DNA from: Firmicutes bacterium UBA6113
GTDB taxonomy: Bacteria; Bacillota; Clostridia; Tissierellales; Sedimentibacteraceae
Assembly (NCBI GenBank): GCA_002422545.1
Contig: DIWF01000027.1
Span: 62,001-126,000, forward strand
Reading direction: 5' to 3'
DNA: 64,000 nt
The position numbers and the translations under genes are program-made. The notes under the pieces are model-generated. The model ran no database searches. It was not told the origin of the DNA and saw only the letters and a list, made by a program, of their open reading frames with translations. Below, piece by piece: positions 42,210 to 50,195 of the stretch. The first letter of the stretch is position 1. Every line of letters begins with the position of its first letter.

Positions 42210-43742
42210 ATGAACAGTGTAATCAGAGGTGCAAGTTATATTCTTGCTTTTGCACCTGATATGGTAATTCATAACGGAACTACCCAGACAACCGAGAGAA
42301 CAGTCAATCCCAATTCAGAATATTTAAAGCAAATAAAAGACCATTTAAGAACATTCGAACAGGTTGTAAAATACCTGCCTAATCAGACATATATAGGAAA
42401 TATTCATCCGGACGAACTTGCAAAATACGAACAGCCTTGGAATGACAAGGAAGTTGAAGGTTTTGGAAGATTCGGAAAATATGGCGAAATAATGCCTCAG
42501 GATGAGTTCATTGTCCTAATGCAGATGTGCGATGTGTTTGATCTTGTCAAGCTTGAAAAAAACTTCCTTGAATCAACAAAAGAAAAACTTTCTCAACATC
42601 CATTGTTTGATGAAAGTCTCATGAACAGAATAAGCGAAGGTGAAGAAGCTCAAGTTGTTAAGAAATATGTTGACGAAGAACATGCTGAACCTTTGTACAA
42701 CAACGGCGAACTAATCGGTTGTGTTAAAAGAGCACATGACATTGATATTAACCTTAGTGCCCATGTTATGCTAGAAAATCTTGTTTCAAAGGCTTCTAAC
42801 GTCTTGGCTCTGTTAAACCTGATTGCAAAAAACAATGTAAACAAGGAAGAAATTGACTACATCATCGACTGCTGCGAAGAAGCATGCGGTGACATGAACC
42901 AAAGAGGCGGAGGAAACTTTGCGAAGGCTTGTGCTGAAGTAGCAGGCTTTGTAAATGCTACAGGTTCAGACACAAGAGGTTTCTGCGCAGGACCAACTCA
43001 TGCATTGATTGAAGCAGCTGCATTGGTAAAAGCAGGAGTTTATAAAAATGTTGTTGTTTCAGCTGGCGGCTGCACTGCAAAGCTTGGAATGAACGGCAAG
43101 GACCACATAAAGAAAGGTCTTCCAATTCTTGAAGACGTTCTCGGCGGATTTGCTGTATTGGTAAGTGAAAATGACGGAATCAGTCCAGAAATAAATCTTG
43201 ACCTAATAGGAAGACATACAGTTGGTACAGGTTCTTCACCGCAGGCTGTTATCACATCTTTGGTTTCTTCTCTTGATAAGGTTGGAATGAAAATAACTGA
43301 TGTTGATAAATATTCTGTTGAAATGCAAAACCCTGATGTAACTAAACCTGCCGGAGCAGGAGATGTTCCATTAGCTAACTATAAGATGATAGGTGCTCTT
43401 GCAGTTAAAAGAGGAGACATAGAAAAGAAGGATCTTCAGGAATTTACTGAAAAACACGGTATGATAGGCTGGGCGCCAACACAGGGTCACATTCCTTCTG
43501 GAGTTCCGTACATTGGATTCTGCAGACAGGACATTCTTGACGGTAAAATCAAAAATGCCATGATAGTAGGAAAGGGAAGTTTATTCCTTGGAAGAATGAC
43601 AAACCTGTTTGACGGTGTATCATTTATAGTTGAAGCAAATAAAGGCAAGGAAGAAGAAAAATCCGCTGTTTCTGAGGACAAAGTAAAAGAATTGATTGCA
43701 CAGGCGCTCAAAAATTTTGCTTCAAATCTGCTGGCAGAATAG
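42210..43742 (+). CDS. grdC: Glycine reductase complex component C, beta subunit
   Basis: This 510-residue subunit of protein C resembles beta-ketoacyl-ACP synthase III-like folds. With GrdD it converts the ketene-like carboxymethyl intermediate on GrdA to acetyl phosphate. GGGNFAKACAEVAGFVN (in part), SAGGCTAKLGMNG and GSLFLGRMTNLFDG are conserved segments. It starts behind GGAGG and is followed 8 bp later by grdD. Confidence 0.93.
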   Translation: MNSVIRGASYILAFAPDMVIHNGTTQTTERTVNPNSEYLKQIKDHLRTFEQVVKYLPNQTYIGNIHPDELAKYEQPWNDKEVEGFGRFGKYGEIMPQDEFIVLMQMCDVFDLVKLEKNFLESTKEKLSQHPLFDESLMNRISEGEEAQVVKKYVDEEHAEPLYNNGELIGCVKRAHDIDINLSAHVMLENLVSKASNVLALLNLIAKNNVNKEEIDYIIDCCEEACGDMNQRGGGNFAKACAEVAGFVNATGSDTRGFCAGPTHALIEAAALVKAGVYKNVVVSAGGCTAKLGMNGKDHIKKGLPILEDVLGGFAVLVSENDGISPEINLDLIGRHTVGTGSSPQAVITSLVSSLDKVGMKITDVDKYSVEMQNPDVTKPAGAGDVPLANYKMIGALAVKRGDIEKKDLQEFTEKHGMIGWAPTQGHIPSGVPYIGFCRQDILDGKIKNAMIVGKGSLFLGRMTNLFDGVSFIVEANKGKEEEKSAVSEDKVKELIAQALKNFASNLLAE

Positions 43743-43750
43743 GAGGACAT

Positions 43751-44920
43751 ATGTCTGAAAAACAAGTAAATCAAATAATTGGCAAAGTGTTCAACCAGCT
43801 GGCTGATACTTTAATAAGCGGCGAATATGGACAGAAACCCCGTGTTGCTGTAACTGCCATGGGAAGCGAGCATGGTGAAGACACAATATTTCAGGCCGCA
43901 GCAAAGGCTGCCAAAGGCGGTATTGATGCAACAGTAATAGGAAGCAAGACAATTGAAGGAGTAACAACTGTTTTTGTTGAAAATGAAGACCAAGCCCACA
44001 AAAAAATGGAAGAACTTCTTGACAAAGGCGAAATAGATGCATGTGTCACAATGCATTATCCGTTCCCAATTGGAGTATCAACAGTTGGAAGAATTGTAAC
44101 TCCCGGCAAAGGAAAGGAAATGTTCATTGCAACAACAACAGGAACTTCCTCTACAGATAAGGTTGAGGGAATGGTTAAGAACGCCATTTACGGCATAATC
44201 ACCGCCAAAGCATGCGGAATCAAAAATCCTACTGTTGGTATTTTGAATGTTGATGGAGCAAGACAAACTGAAATAGCTCTGACAAAATTAAAAGAACAGG
44301 GATATGACATAAATTTAGCAGCTTCCCAAAGAGCAGACGGCGGTGCTGTAATGAGAGGAAATGACCTTCTCATGGGTTCAGCCGACGTTATGGTCATGGA
44401 TTCTTTAACAGGAAACCTAATGATTAAAATATTCTCCTCATATACAACAGGCGGAAATTATGAGTCACTAGGCTACGGATACGGTCCTGGAATCGGCGAA
44501 GGCTTTGACAAGCTCATACTGATAATATCAAGAGCATCAGGCGCTCCTTTGGTTGAAGGGGCCATGAAATTTGCAGGAGAACTGGTAAAGGGAAATTTAA
44601 AAGCTATTGCAAAGGAAGAATTTGAAAAGGCACACAAAGCAAATCTTGCTGAAATTTTGAAGGGAACAAAGACAGTAAAAAAATCTTCTGACGACGAAGT
44701 GAAAACTCCAAAAAAAGAAGTTGTTACTTCTCAGATTTCAGGAATTGAAATAATGGACCTTGAAGATGCTGTAAAGCTTCTGTGGAAGAACGATGTTTAT
44801 GCAGAAAGCGGAATGGGCTGTACAGGACCAATAATTCTTGTAAATGAAGCAAACACTTCAGCTGCCATTAAAATTCTTCAGGACAATGAATTTATTGCAA
44901 AAGAAAAAACCTGCTGCTAG
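43751..44920 (+). CDS. grdD: Glycine reductase complex component C, alpha subunit
   Basis: This 389-residue subunit carries the cysteine that takes up the acetyl group. C357 in SGMGCTGPIIL probably corresponds to the acetylated Cys359 of the A. sticklandii protein. A FabX/PlsX-like N-terminal fold (VTAMGSEHGED, VIGSKTIEG) agrees with a phosphotransacylase-type reaction giving acetyl phosphate. The linker around residue 315 is Lys/Ser-rich. It ends the plus-strand grd cluster. Confidence 0.93.
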   Translation: MSEKQVNQIIGKVFNQLADTLISGEYGQKPRVAVTAMGSEHGEDTIFQAAAKAAKGGIDATVIGSKTIEGVTTVFVENEDQAHKKMEELLDKGEIDACVTMHYPFPIGVSTVGRIVTPGKGKEMFIATTTGTSSTDKVEGMVKNAIYGIITAKACGIKNPTVGILNVDGARQTEIALTKLKEQGYDINLAASQRADGGAVMRGNDLLMGSADVMVMDSLTGNLMIKIFSSYTTGGNYESLGYGYGPGIGEGFDKLILIISRASGAPLVEGAMKFAGELVKGNLKAIAKEEFEKAHKANLAEILKGTKTVKKSSDDEVKTPKKEVVTSQISGIEIMDLEDAVKLLWKNDVYAESGMGCTGPIILVNEANTSAAIKILQDNEFIAKEKTCC

Positions 44921-44965
44921 CAGGACTGCAAAATAGATTTTTTGGAGTAACTAATAAGTCGATTA

Positions 44966-45041
44966 TGTCATCCTGAGCGATAGCGAAGGATCTCATCTTT
45001 GTTGAAAACATGAGATTCTTCAGCTGCACTTCAGAATGACA
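44966..45041. repeat. Modular hairpin repeat, copy 3
   Basis: TGTCATCCTGAGCGATAGCGAAGGATCTCAT-type module whose arms pair with ATGAGATTCTTCAG and TTCAGAATGAC further on: GTCAT-C-CTGA pairs with TCAG-A-ATGAC, and AAGGATCTCAT with ATGAGATTCTT. The GAGCGATAGCGA loop matches modules at 39.9 kb. It sits just after grdD. Confidence 0.75.
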
Positions 45042-45071
45042 AAAAGAGATTCTTTAAGAATCTCTTTTTTT
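45041..45071. terminator. Bidirectional terminator between grdD and the UPF0210 gene
   Basis: AAAAAGAGATTC-TTTAA-GAATCTCTTTTTTT has A and T runs on both sides, so it can stop transcripts from both convergent operons. Confidence 0.85.
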
Positions 45072-46429
45072 TAGTTTTTAAAACTGTGTATAGGTGCCGG
45101 AATCCTGCCGCCTCTTGCTATAAAGTCATCACTTGAGAAGCTGCTTACCTTCATTATTGGAGCTCTTCCTAAAAGTCCTCCAAACTCAGCAGTGTCTCCT
45201 AAAGTTTTTCCATAAACAGGGATTAGTCTTACTGCTGTTGATTTTTGATTAATAACGCCTATTGCACATTCATCTGCAATTATTGCTGAAATTGTGCTTG
45301 ATTTTGTATCTCCTGGTATGGCAATCATGTCAAGGCCTACAGAACAAACGCATGTCATTGCTTCTAGTTTTTCAATGTTTAGTGAGCCTCTGTTCACTGC
45401 TTCAATCATTCCTTCATCCTCGCTTACAGGTATGAAGGCTCCGCTTAATCCTCCAACATTTGAAGACGCCATGATTCCGCCTTTTTTAACTGCATCGTTT
45501 AAAAGAGCCAGGGCAGCTGTTGTTCCATGAGCTCCACATGCTTCAAGACCTATTTCTTCCAATATTCTTGCTATGCTGTCACCAACTTCCGGAGTTGGGG
45601 CAAGGGACAAGTCCATTATGCCGAAAGGAATATCAAGTCTTCTTGAAACTTCCTTTGCCACAACTTCTCCTGCTCTTGTAATCTTAAATGCAGTCTTCTT
45701 GATTGTCTCGCATACGGTAGTAAAATCCTGCCCTCTTACTTGTTCCAAAGCATTTTTTACAACTCCGGGACCGCTCACACCAACGCTTAGGCATGTTTCG
45801 GATTCTCCTGTGCCGTGGAATGCTCCTGCCATGAAAGGATTGTCTTCAACAGCATTGGCGAACACAACTAACTTTGCACATCCTATGCTGTCCTTGTCTC
45901 TCGTAAGATATGCTGCTTCTTTTATAACTTCTCCCATGAGTCTTACTGCATCCATGTTGATGCCTGCCTTTGTGGTTGCAACATTAACTGAAGCACAAAC
46001 CTTGTTTGTTACAGCAAGAGCCTGTGGAATAGAACGAATAAGGATTTCATCGCCTTTGGTAAATCCTTTGTGAACAAGGGCAGAAAAGCCTCCTAAAAAA
46101 TTTACTCCTGCAACATCAGCGGCCTTGTCCAAAATCTCAGCATATTTGATATAGTCTGTATCATTGCTTGCGCCTGCTATTATGGATATTGGAGTAACTG
46201 AAATTCTTTTGTTTATTATTGGTATTCCGAATTCCTTTTCTGTTGCTTCAACAGTTTTTACAAAGTTCTCGGATAATCTGGCTATTTTATCGTATATTTT
46301 AATTCTTGATTTTTCACCATTTGAATCGGCACAGTCAAGAAGGGAAATGCCCATGGTAATGGTTCTTATGTCAAATTTGAGCTCATCAACCATTTTGACT
46401 GTTTCTAGTATGTTTTTAGATTTAATCAT
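45071..46429 (-). CDS. UPF0210 (PFL family, DUF711) protein
   Basis: This 452-residue protein belongs to UPF0210, structurally related to the glycyl-radical PFL superfamily but without the glycyl-radical motif. It starts MIKSKNILETVKMVDELKFDIRTITMGIS (in part) and carries conserved GGRIPAPIHSFKN at the C terminus. It lies 6 bp after the ACT gene, its regular partner in many bacteria. The function is unknown. Placement behind a glycine riboswitch suggests a link with glycine or serine use. Confidence 0.85.
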   Translation of the reverse strand: MIKSKNILETVKMVDELKFDIRTITMGISLLDCADSNGEKSRIKIYDKIARLSENFVKTVEATEKEFGIPIINKRISVTPISIIAGASNDTDYIKYAEILDKAADVAGVNFLGGFSALVHKGFTKGDEILIRSIPQALAVTNKVCASVNVATTKAGINMDAVRLMGEVIKEAAYLTRDKDSIGCAKLVVFANAVEDNPFMAGAFHGTGESETCLSVGVSGPGVVKNALEQVRGQDFTTVCETIKKTAFKITRAGEVVAKEVSRRLDIPFGIMDLSLAPTPEVGDSIARILEEIGLEACGAHGTTAALALLNDAVKKGGIMASSNVGGLSGAFIPVSEDEGMIEAVNRGSLNIEKLEAMTCVCSVGLDMIAIPGDTKSSTISAIIADECAIGVINQKSTAVRLIPVYGKTLGDTAEFGGLLGRAPIMKVSSFSSDDFIARGGRIPAPIHSFKN

Positions 46430-46435
46430 TTGCTG

Positions 46436-46705
46436 TTACACCTCGTACATTTTGTCAAAAATATCTTCCCGTTGAATTTTTATTTCCATATTGATTTCTT
46501 TAGCTTTTTTGTCTAGTTTCTGCTGAAGTGTTGTAAAATCAGTTGTAATACCATCAAGGTCCACAAGCATTATCATTGTGAAGTAATCTCTCATTACAGT
46601 CTGGTTGATATCCAGGATATTTGCGTTGTAGCTTGCTAAAAGTGTTGAAACATGTGCAATTATTCCAACGCGATCCTTTCCTATTATTGTTAGTATGCCT
46701 TTCAT
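46436..46705 (-). CDS. ACT-domain protein (UPF0237)
   Basis: This 89-residue protein consists of a single ACT domain: MKGILTIIGKDRVGIIAHVSTLLASYNANI (in part) has the amino-acid-binding GKDRVGI turn, and the C-terminal end reads EDIFDKMYEV. ACT domains bind amino acids to regulate enzymes. Being cotranscribed with UPF0210 and preceded by a glycine aptamer, it could sense glycine, but this is inference. Confidence 0.9.
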   Translation of the reverse strand: MKGILTIIGKDRVGIIAHVSTLLASYNANILDINQTVMRDYFTMIMLVDLDGITTDFTTLQQKLDKKAKEINMEIKIQREDIFDKMYEV

Positions 46706-46765
46706 GTTATCCTCCGTTTTTATAATGTTAGTATGTATGCAGTCTTTAAGTGGTTTTCTGATTAG

Positions 46766-46930
46766 TTCTTCTGTGCTTTGCTATCGCAGCTTATTTAACT
46801 GGCTTGGTCATATCGCAGTTTCGTTCACCAATTTATCAACTCCCTCCGGTCGCATAAATTTGGAACTCATTGCGTTTGACCTGCCATCCATTCCTGCCTC
46901 GCTATCGCTCGCAACAATGGGGTTAGGTCA
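46766..46930. repeat. Modular hairpin repeat, copy 4 (in the leader of the ACT gene)
   Basis: Read on the minus strand: GACCTAACCCCATT / AATGGATGGCAGGTC arms around a loop containing GAGCGATAGCGA (46929-46878), linker CAAACGCAATGA, then arms CCAAATTTAT / ATAAATTGG around GACCGGAGGGA (46863-46828), tail TGAACGAAACTGCG. The order of loop types is swapped compared with copies 1 and 2. It lies between the riboswitch terminator and the ACT start codon. Confidence 0.8.
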
Positions 46931-46931
46931 T

Positions 46932-46956
46932 AAAAAAAGAGAGATACAATCTCTCT
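46932..46956 (-). terminator. Terminator of the single-aptamer glycine riboswitch
   Basis: Minus strand AGAGAGAT-TGT-ATCTCTCT followed by seven T residues, placed right after the aptamer. Confidence 0.8.
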
Positions 46957-46979
46957 GTACAACAAAAACACACATGTGC

Positions 46980-47100
46980 TTTGCAGCTCTGTTCTTTTAC
47001 CTGAGAGTTTCATTGATATCAACTTTCCCCTTCGGTGCCCTTAAAGAGTCTCTCCAGAGTATGTCCGCTGACGGTCGACTGCCTTCCGCCAGTTTCATCC
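46980..47100 (-). promoter_or_regulatory. Glycine riboswitch (single aptamer)
   Basis: On the minus strand the conserved elements are CTCTGGAGAGACTCTTT, GGCACCGAAGGGGAAA and AAACTCTCAGGTAAAAGAACAGAG (about 47060-46985), matching one glycine aptamer. An extra stem 5' of it (GGCGGAAGGCAGTCGACC and following, to about 47095) resembles the ghost-aptamer stem of singlet glycine riboswitches. The terminator at 46932-46956 and the downstream ACT-UPF0210 genes make this a transcriptional switch for those genes. Confidence 0.9.
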
Positions 47101-47120
47101 AAAATATTTTATTAGGGGTT

Positions 47121-47149
47121 AGTATATACCGTCTTGTTTTAAAAATCAA
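47121..47149 (-). promoter_or_regulatory. Sigma-A promoter of the ACT-UPF0210 transcript
   Basis: Minus strand TTGATT (47149-47144), 17-bp spacer and TATACT (47126-47121), about 20 bp before the glycine aptamer. Confidence 0.75.
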
Positions 47150-47292
47150 GCACAATATTTAAATTCATAAAATTTTCTTTTTTTAACAAAATACTTTGGC
47201 ATTTTCGATGTTTTTTTGATATAATAAAATAATGACAACATTTACTCGTTTTTATTGTTAATATTGATAAAGCAGTACAAAATAATATCATG

Positions 47293-47320
47293 TTGAAAAT
47301 ATAATAAATTTTGTTATAAT
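47293..47320 (+). promoter_or_regulatory. Promoter of rpoN
   Basis: TTGAAA (47293-47298), 16-bp spacer and TATAAT (47315-47320). The surrounding 47160-47346 interval contains nothing else recognisable. Confidence 0.7.
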
Positions 47321-47346
47321 ATATGGTAGCAAGGAGTGGTGATATT

Positions 47347-48765
47347 ATGAAAATGGGCTTTGAATTGAATCTGTCTCAGACTCAAAAGCTTATTATGACA
47401 CCGGAACTAAGACAGGCTATACAAATTTTGCAATTTAATAATGTTGAATTAATGGAGTTTATATACAAGCAGCTTGAGGTTAATCCATTTCTCGAATCGG
47501 TTGACAATAAACAGGAATCATCATCAGGAGAAGAACATACAGAATATGAAAAATCTGATTTTGACAAGTCTGACAACAAGGATGAAATCGATTGGAAGGA
47601 AATTACAGAAAAATATGATGACCTGAGCTACAAGGCTTATGAAAAAACTGCAGATTCTGATGAAAAGCAAACTTTTGAAAGCTACACTTCCAAAAAAATG
47701 TCTCTTAAGGACCATCTCATGGTTCAATTGGGAGTTTCCGTTAAAACTAATAAGGAAAAAAGAATAGGCGAATTTATTATTGAATCACTTGACAACAAGG
47801 GCTACTTGGGGTGTTCAATTCAAGATATAAGTCTTTTACTGAATGAAGATGTGGTTGAAGTGGAAAGAGTTTTAAGGCTCATCCAGACTTTTGACCCAGT
47901 AGGAGTTGGAGCAAGAAATTTAAGTGAATGCCTTATGATTCAACTTAAGGAAAAGGGGATTCAGGATAAGAATGCATATATCATAGCAGAACAATATCTT
48001 GAAGAAATTGCTACTAACAAAATTCAAAAAATAGCTAAGGATTTGCATATTACTGTTTCAAGGGTACAAAGCATTTGCGATATAATCAAGATGCTTGAGC
48101 CAAAGCCATCTAGAGGATTCATAGTAGACAGCGACAACATAAGGTATATTGTTCCTGATGTGACTATTGAAAAAATAAACGGCGAATATATAATTATAGT
48201 TAACGACAACAACCTGCCTGTTCTCACTATAAGCGGCTACTACCAGAATATGATAAAAAATCTTGATGACAAGGAAGCAAACAAGTTCTTGAGCGACAAA
48301 CTGAATTCATCTATGTGGCTTATTAAGAGTATAGAGCAAAGAAGGATGACGCTGTACAAGGTTGTTGAATCTATACTCAAGTTTCAAAGAAAATTCTTTG
48401 ACGAAGGAAAGACCGCTTTGAAGCCTCTGGTCCTCAAAGATGTTGCTGAAGACATAGGCGTTCATGAGTCAACTGTCAGCAGGGCTACAAACGGAAAATA
48501 TGTCCAAACTCCAATAGGTTTGTTTGAGCTGAAATACTTTTTTGCAAGCAGCTTGAGTGAAAGTGACGGTGAAGGAATTTCTTCTACCAGCGTGAAGTCA
48601 CAAATTCAAAAATTAATTAATGAAGAAAACACACAAAAACCGTTAAGCGATCAAAAAATAGCTGAAATGCTGAGCTCTGAAGGTATTAACATATCGAGAA
48701 GGACTGTAGCAAAATACAGGGATGAAATGAGAATACCATCTTCATCAATGAGAAGAAGGTTCTAG
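47347..48765 (+). CDS. rpoN: RNA polymerase sigma-54 factor
   Basis: This 472-residue sigma factor has the N-terminal activator-interaction region (LNLSQTQKLIMTPELRQAIQILQ, in part), an acidic linker, the core-binding region, an HTH and the C-terminal RpoN box SRRTVAKYR. It recognises -24/-12 promoters such as those at 2167 and 26688. The start at 47347 follows AAGGAG; an ATG at 47323 does not. Its presence explains the two PAS-type activators in this window. Confidence 0.96.
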   Translation: MKMGFELNLSQTQKLIMTPELRQAIQILQFNNVELMEFIYKQLEVNPFLESVDNKQESSSGEEHTEYEKSDFDKSDNKDEIDWKEITEKYDDLSYKAYEKTADSDEKQTFESYTSKKMSLKDHLMVQLGVSVKTNKEKRIGEFIIESLDNKGYLGCSIQDISLLLNEDVVEVERVLRLIQTFDPVGVGARNLSECLMIQLKEKGIQDKNAYIIAEQYLEEIATNKIQKIAKDLHITVSRVQSICDIIKMLEPKPSRGFIVDSDNIRYIVPDVTIEKINGEYIIIVNDNNLPVLTISGYYQNMIKNLDDKEANKFLSDKLNSSMWLIKSIEQRRMTLYKVVESILKFQRKFFDEGKTALKPLVLKDVAEDIGVHESTVSRATNGKYVQTPIGLFELKYFFASSLSESDGEGISSTSVKSQIQKLINEENTQKPLSDQKIAEMLSSEGINISRRTVAKYRDEMRIPSSSMRRRF

Positions 48766-48816
48766 TAATTAAGAATTAAGAGTTAAGAATGAAGAATTTA
48801 AAATCTTATAGCAGGA

Positions 48817-48853
48817 AAGAATATTCGATGACACGTTGGATATTCTTTTTTAT
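48817..48853 (+). terminator. Terminator of rpoN
   Basis: GAATATTC and GGATATTC pair (one G-T pair) around a 12-base loop and are followed by TTTTTTATT. Confidence 0.7.
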
Positions 48854-48916
48854 TGCACATAATAAACTAAGGAATTTTATTAAAAATTACTGGTTTAATT
48901 TTGCTTTTTTTGCTGT

Positions 48917-48942
48917 ACAGCATCATGATGCTGTGATATAAT
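48917..48942 (+). promoter_or_regulatory. 18-bp perfect palindrome overlapping a possible promoter
   Basis: ACAGCATCATGATGCTGT (48917-48934) is perfectly symmetric and is followed by TATAAT (48937-48942); TGTACA at 48914-48919 could be a weak -35. It looks like an operator for an unknown regulator, about 190 bp upstream of cggR. The rest of the 48943-49042 interval shows nothing recognisable. Confidence 0.5.
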
Positions 48943-49042
48943 CAAAGCATAAATATGACACTATTAATAAATAGTATAACACATATCTCAAATCATATCT
49001 GATTGCCAATCGAAAATAATATTCCTAAATCTAAAAAGACTA

Positions 49043-49070
49043 TTGCAATATAATATAAATATGGTAGAAT
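49043..49070 (+). promoter_or_regulatory. Promoter of cggR-gap operon
   Basis: TTGCAA (49043-49048), 16-bp spacer and TAGAAT (49065-49070), placed directly before the CggR-type operator. Confidence 0.65.
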
Positions 49071-49076
49071 AAACCT

Positions 49077-49114
49077 AGGGACGTAAAACGAACAACAGGG
49101 ACATTAGATATCCC
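49077..49114. promoter_or_regulatory. CggR operator
   Basis: Two direct repeats AGGGACGT and AGGGACAT start 20 bp apart (49077 and 49097), followed by ATCCC. The B. subtilis CggR operator has the same GGGAC repeats with the same 20-bp offset. It lies between the promoter and the cggR ribosome site, so binding would block elongation or initiation until fructose-1,6-bisphosphate accumulates. Confidence 0.8.
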
Positions 49115-49124
49115 GGAGGAATGT

Positions 49125-50150
49125 ATGGAAAACAATAAAATTCTGGAAATTCAAAACAAAATAGTTCCTGAAACTGTTGAATTGTTTATGAAAAGATACG
49201 AGATACTAAAGGTTATAAGTTCTATGCAGCCGATTGGAAGGAGATCCCTTTCTGTGAAGCTTGGCATAACTGAAAGAACCATGCGTACTGAAATAGACAA
49301 ACTTAAGGAAATGAACCTCATTGACATCAAATCTGCGGGAGTTGAACTCACAAAAGATGGAATTGATGTGCTTTCAGAAATTCACGGCAGCTTTTATTAT
49401 ATAAAAAACTTGTCAGATTTGGAATTAAAGCTTATGGAAAAACTAAAGCTAAAGAAGGTTGCAGTTGTTTCCGGGGATGCTGAAAAAGACAGCTTTGTTT
49501 TCAACGACCTTGGAAAAAAGGCGGCTGAAATTGTTCTGGAACTCATTAAAAATGACACTGTGCTCGGTATTACTGGGGGCACTACAATGGCTTGTGTTGT
49601 GAGACAAATGAAAAGAAAAAAAGGAATAAAAAATCTTTTAGTGTTGCCTGCCAGAGGCGGATTGAGCGAGGAACTTGAAATTCAAGCCAATACAATTGCT
49701 GCAAATTTGGCTGAAAAAATAGATGCCCCATACAAGCTTCTGCACATACCTGACAATCTGGATGAAACAGAACTTGGCGTACTTAAGAACAATAAACTAA
49801 TAAACGATGTTTTGCAGGATATACAAAGGATTAATCTTCTTGTGTTCGGTCTTGGAAATGCAAAAGAAATGGCTGCCAGAAGAAAAGCAAATAAAGATGT
49901 TCTCGAAAGAATAGTCAATGATAATCTTACTGCAGAAGCATTCGGGTATTTCTTTGACAAAGAAGGAAATGTAAAAATGCAAACAAATTCGGTGGGAATA
50001 TCGCTGGACAATTTTAAAGAAATTAAAAATTCCATAGGAGTTGCTGCAGGCAGATCAAAAGCAGAAGCAATTTATGCAATATCAAAATTCAATAATAATT
50101 TTATCCTTGTTACAGACGAAGCTGCTGCAAGAAGGATATTAGAATTATAA
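49125..50150 (+). CDS. cggR: Central glycolytic genes regulator CggR
   Basis: This 341-residue SorC-family repressor has an N-terminal HTH (about 30-70; RSLSVKLGITERTMRTEIDKL in part) and a sugar-phosphate-binding effector domain (GGTTMACVVRQM, ARGGLSEELEIQ). It controls the glycolytic operon it begins, probably with fructose-1,6-bisphosphate as inducer as in bacilli. It starts behind GGAGGA and is 45 bp from gap. Confidence 0.93.
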   Translation: MENNKILEIQNKIVPETVELFMKRYEILKVISSMQPIGRRSLSVKLGITERTMRTEIDKLKEMNLIDIKSAGVELTKDGIDVLSEIHGSFYYIKNLSDLELKLMEKLKLKKVAVVSGDAEKDSFVFNDLGKKAAEIVLELIKNDTVLGITGGTTMACVVRQMKRKKGIKNLLVLPARGGLSEELEIQANTIAANLAEKIDAPYKLLHIPDNLDETELGVLKNNKLINDVLQDIQRINLLVFGLGNAKEMAARRKANKDVLERIVNDNLTAEAFGYFFDKEGNVKMQTNSVGISLDNFKEIKNSIGVAAGRSKAEAIYAISKFNNNFILVTDEAAARRILEL

Positions 50151-50195
50151 ATTTAATAATTATAATATTATGATATAAAATTATAGGAGGATAAC

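Noticed and set aside
45573..46073. 166-codon plus-strand frame inside the UPF0210 gene (and similar long antisense frames at 12064-12573 and 54692-55162)
   Set aside because: Shadow frames opposite clear coding sequence, without ribosome sites or recognisable products.
46695..47162. 155-codon plus-strand open frame
   Set aside because: It lies opposite the hairpin repeat and the minus-strand glycine riboswitch and has no family resemblance.
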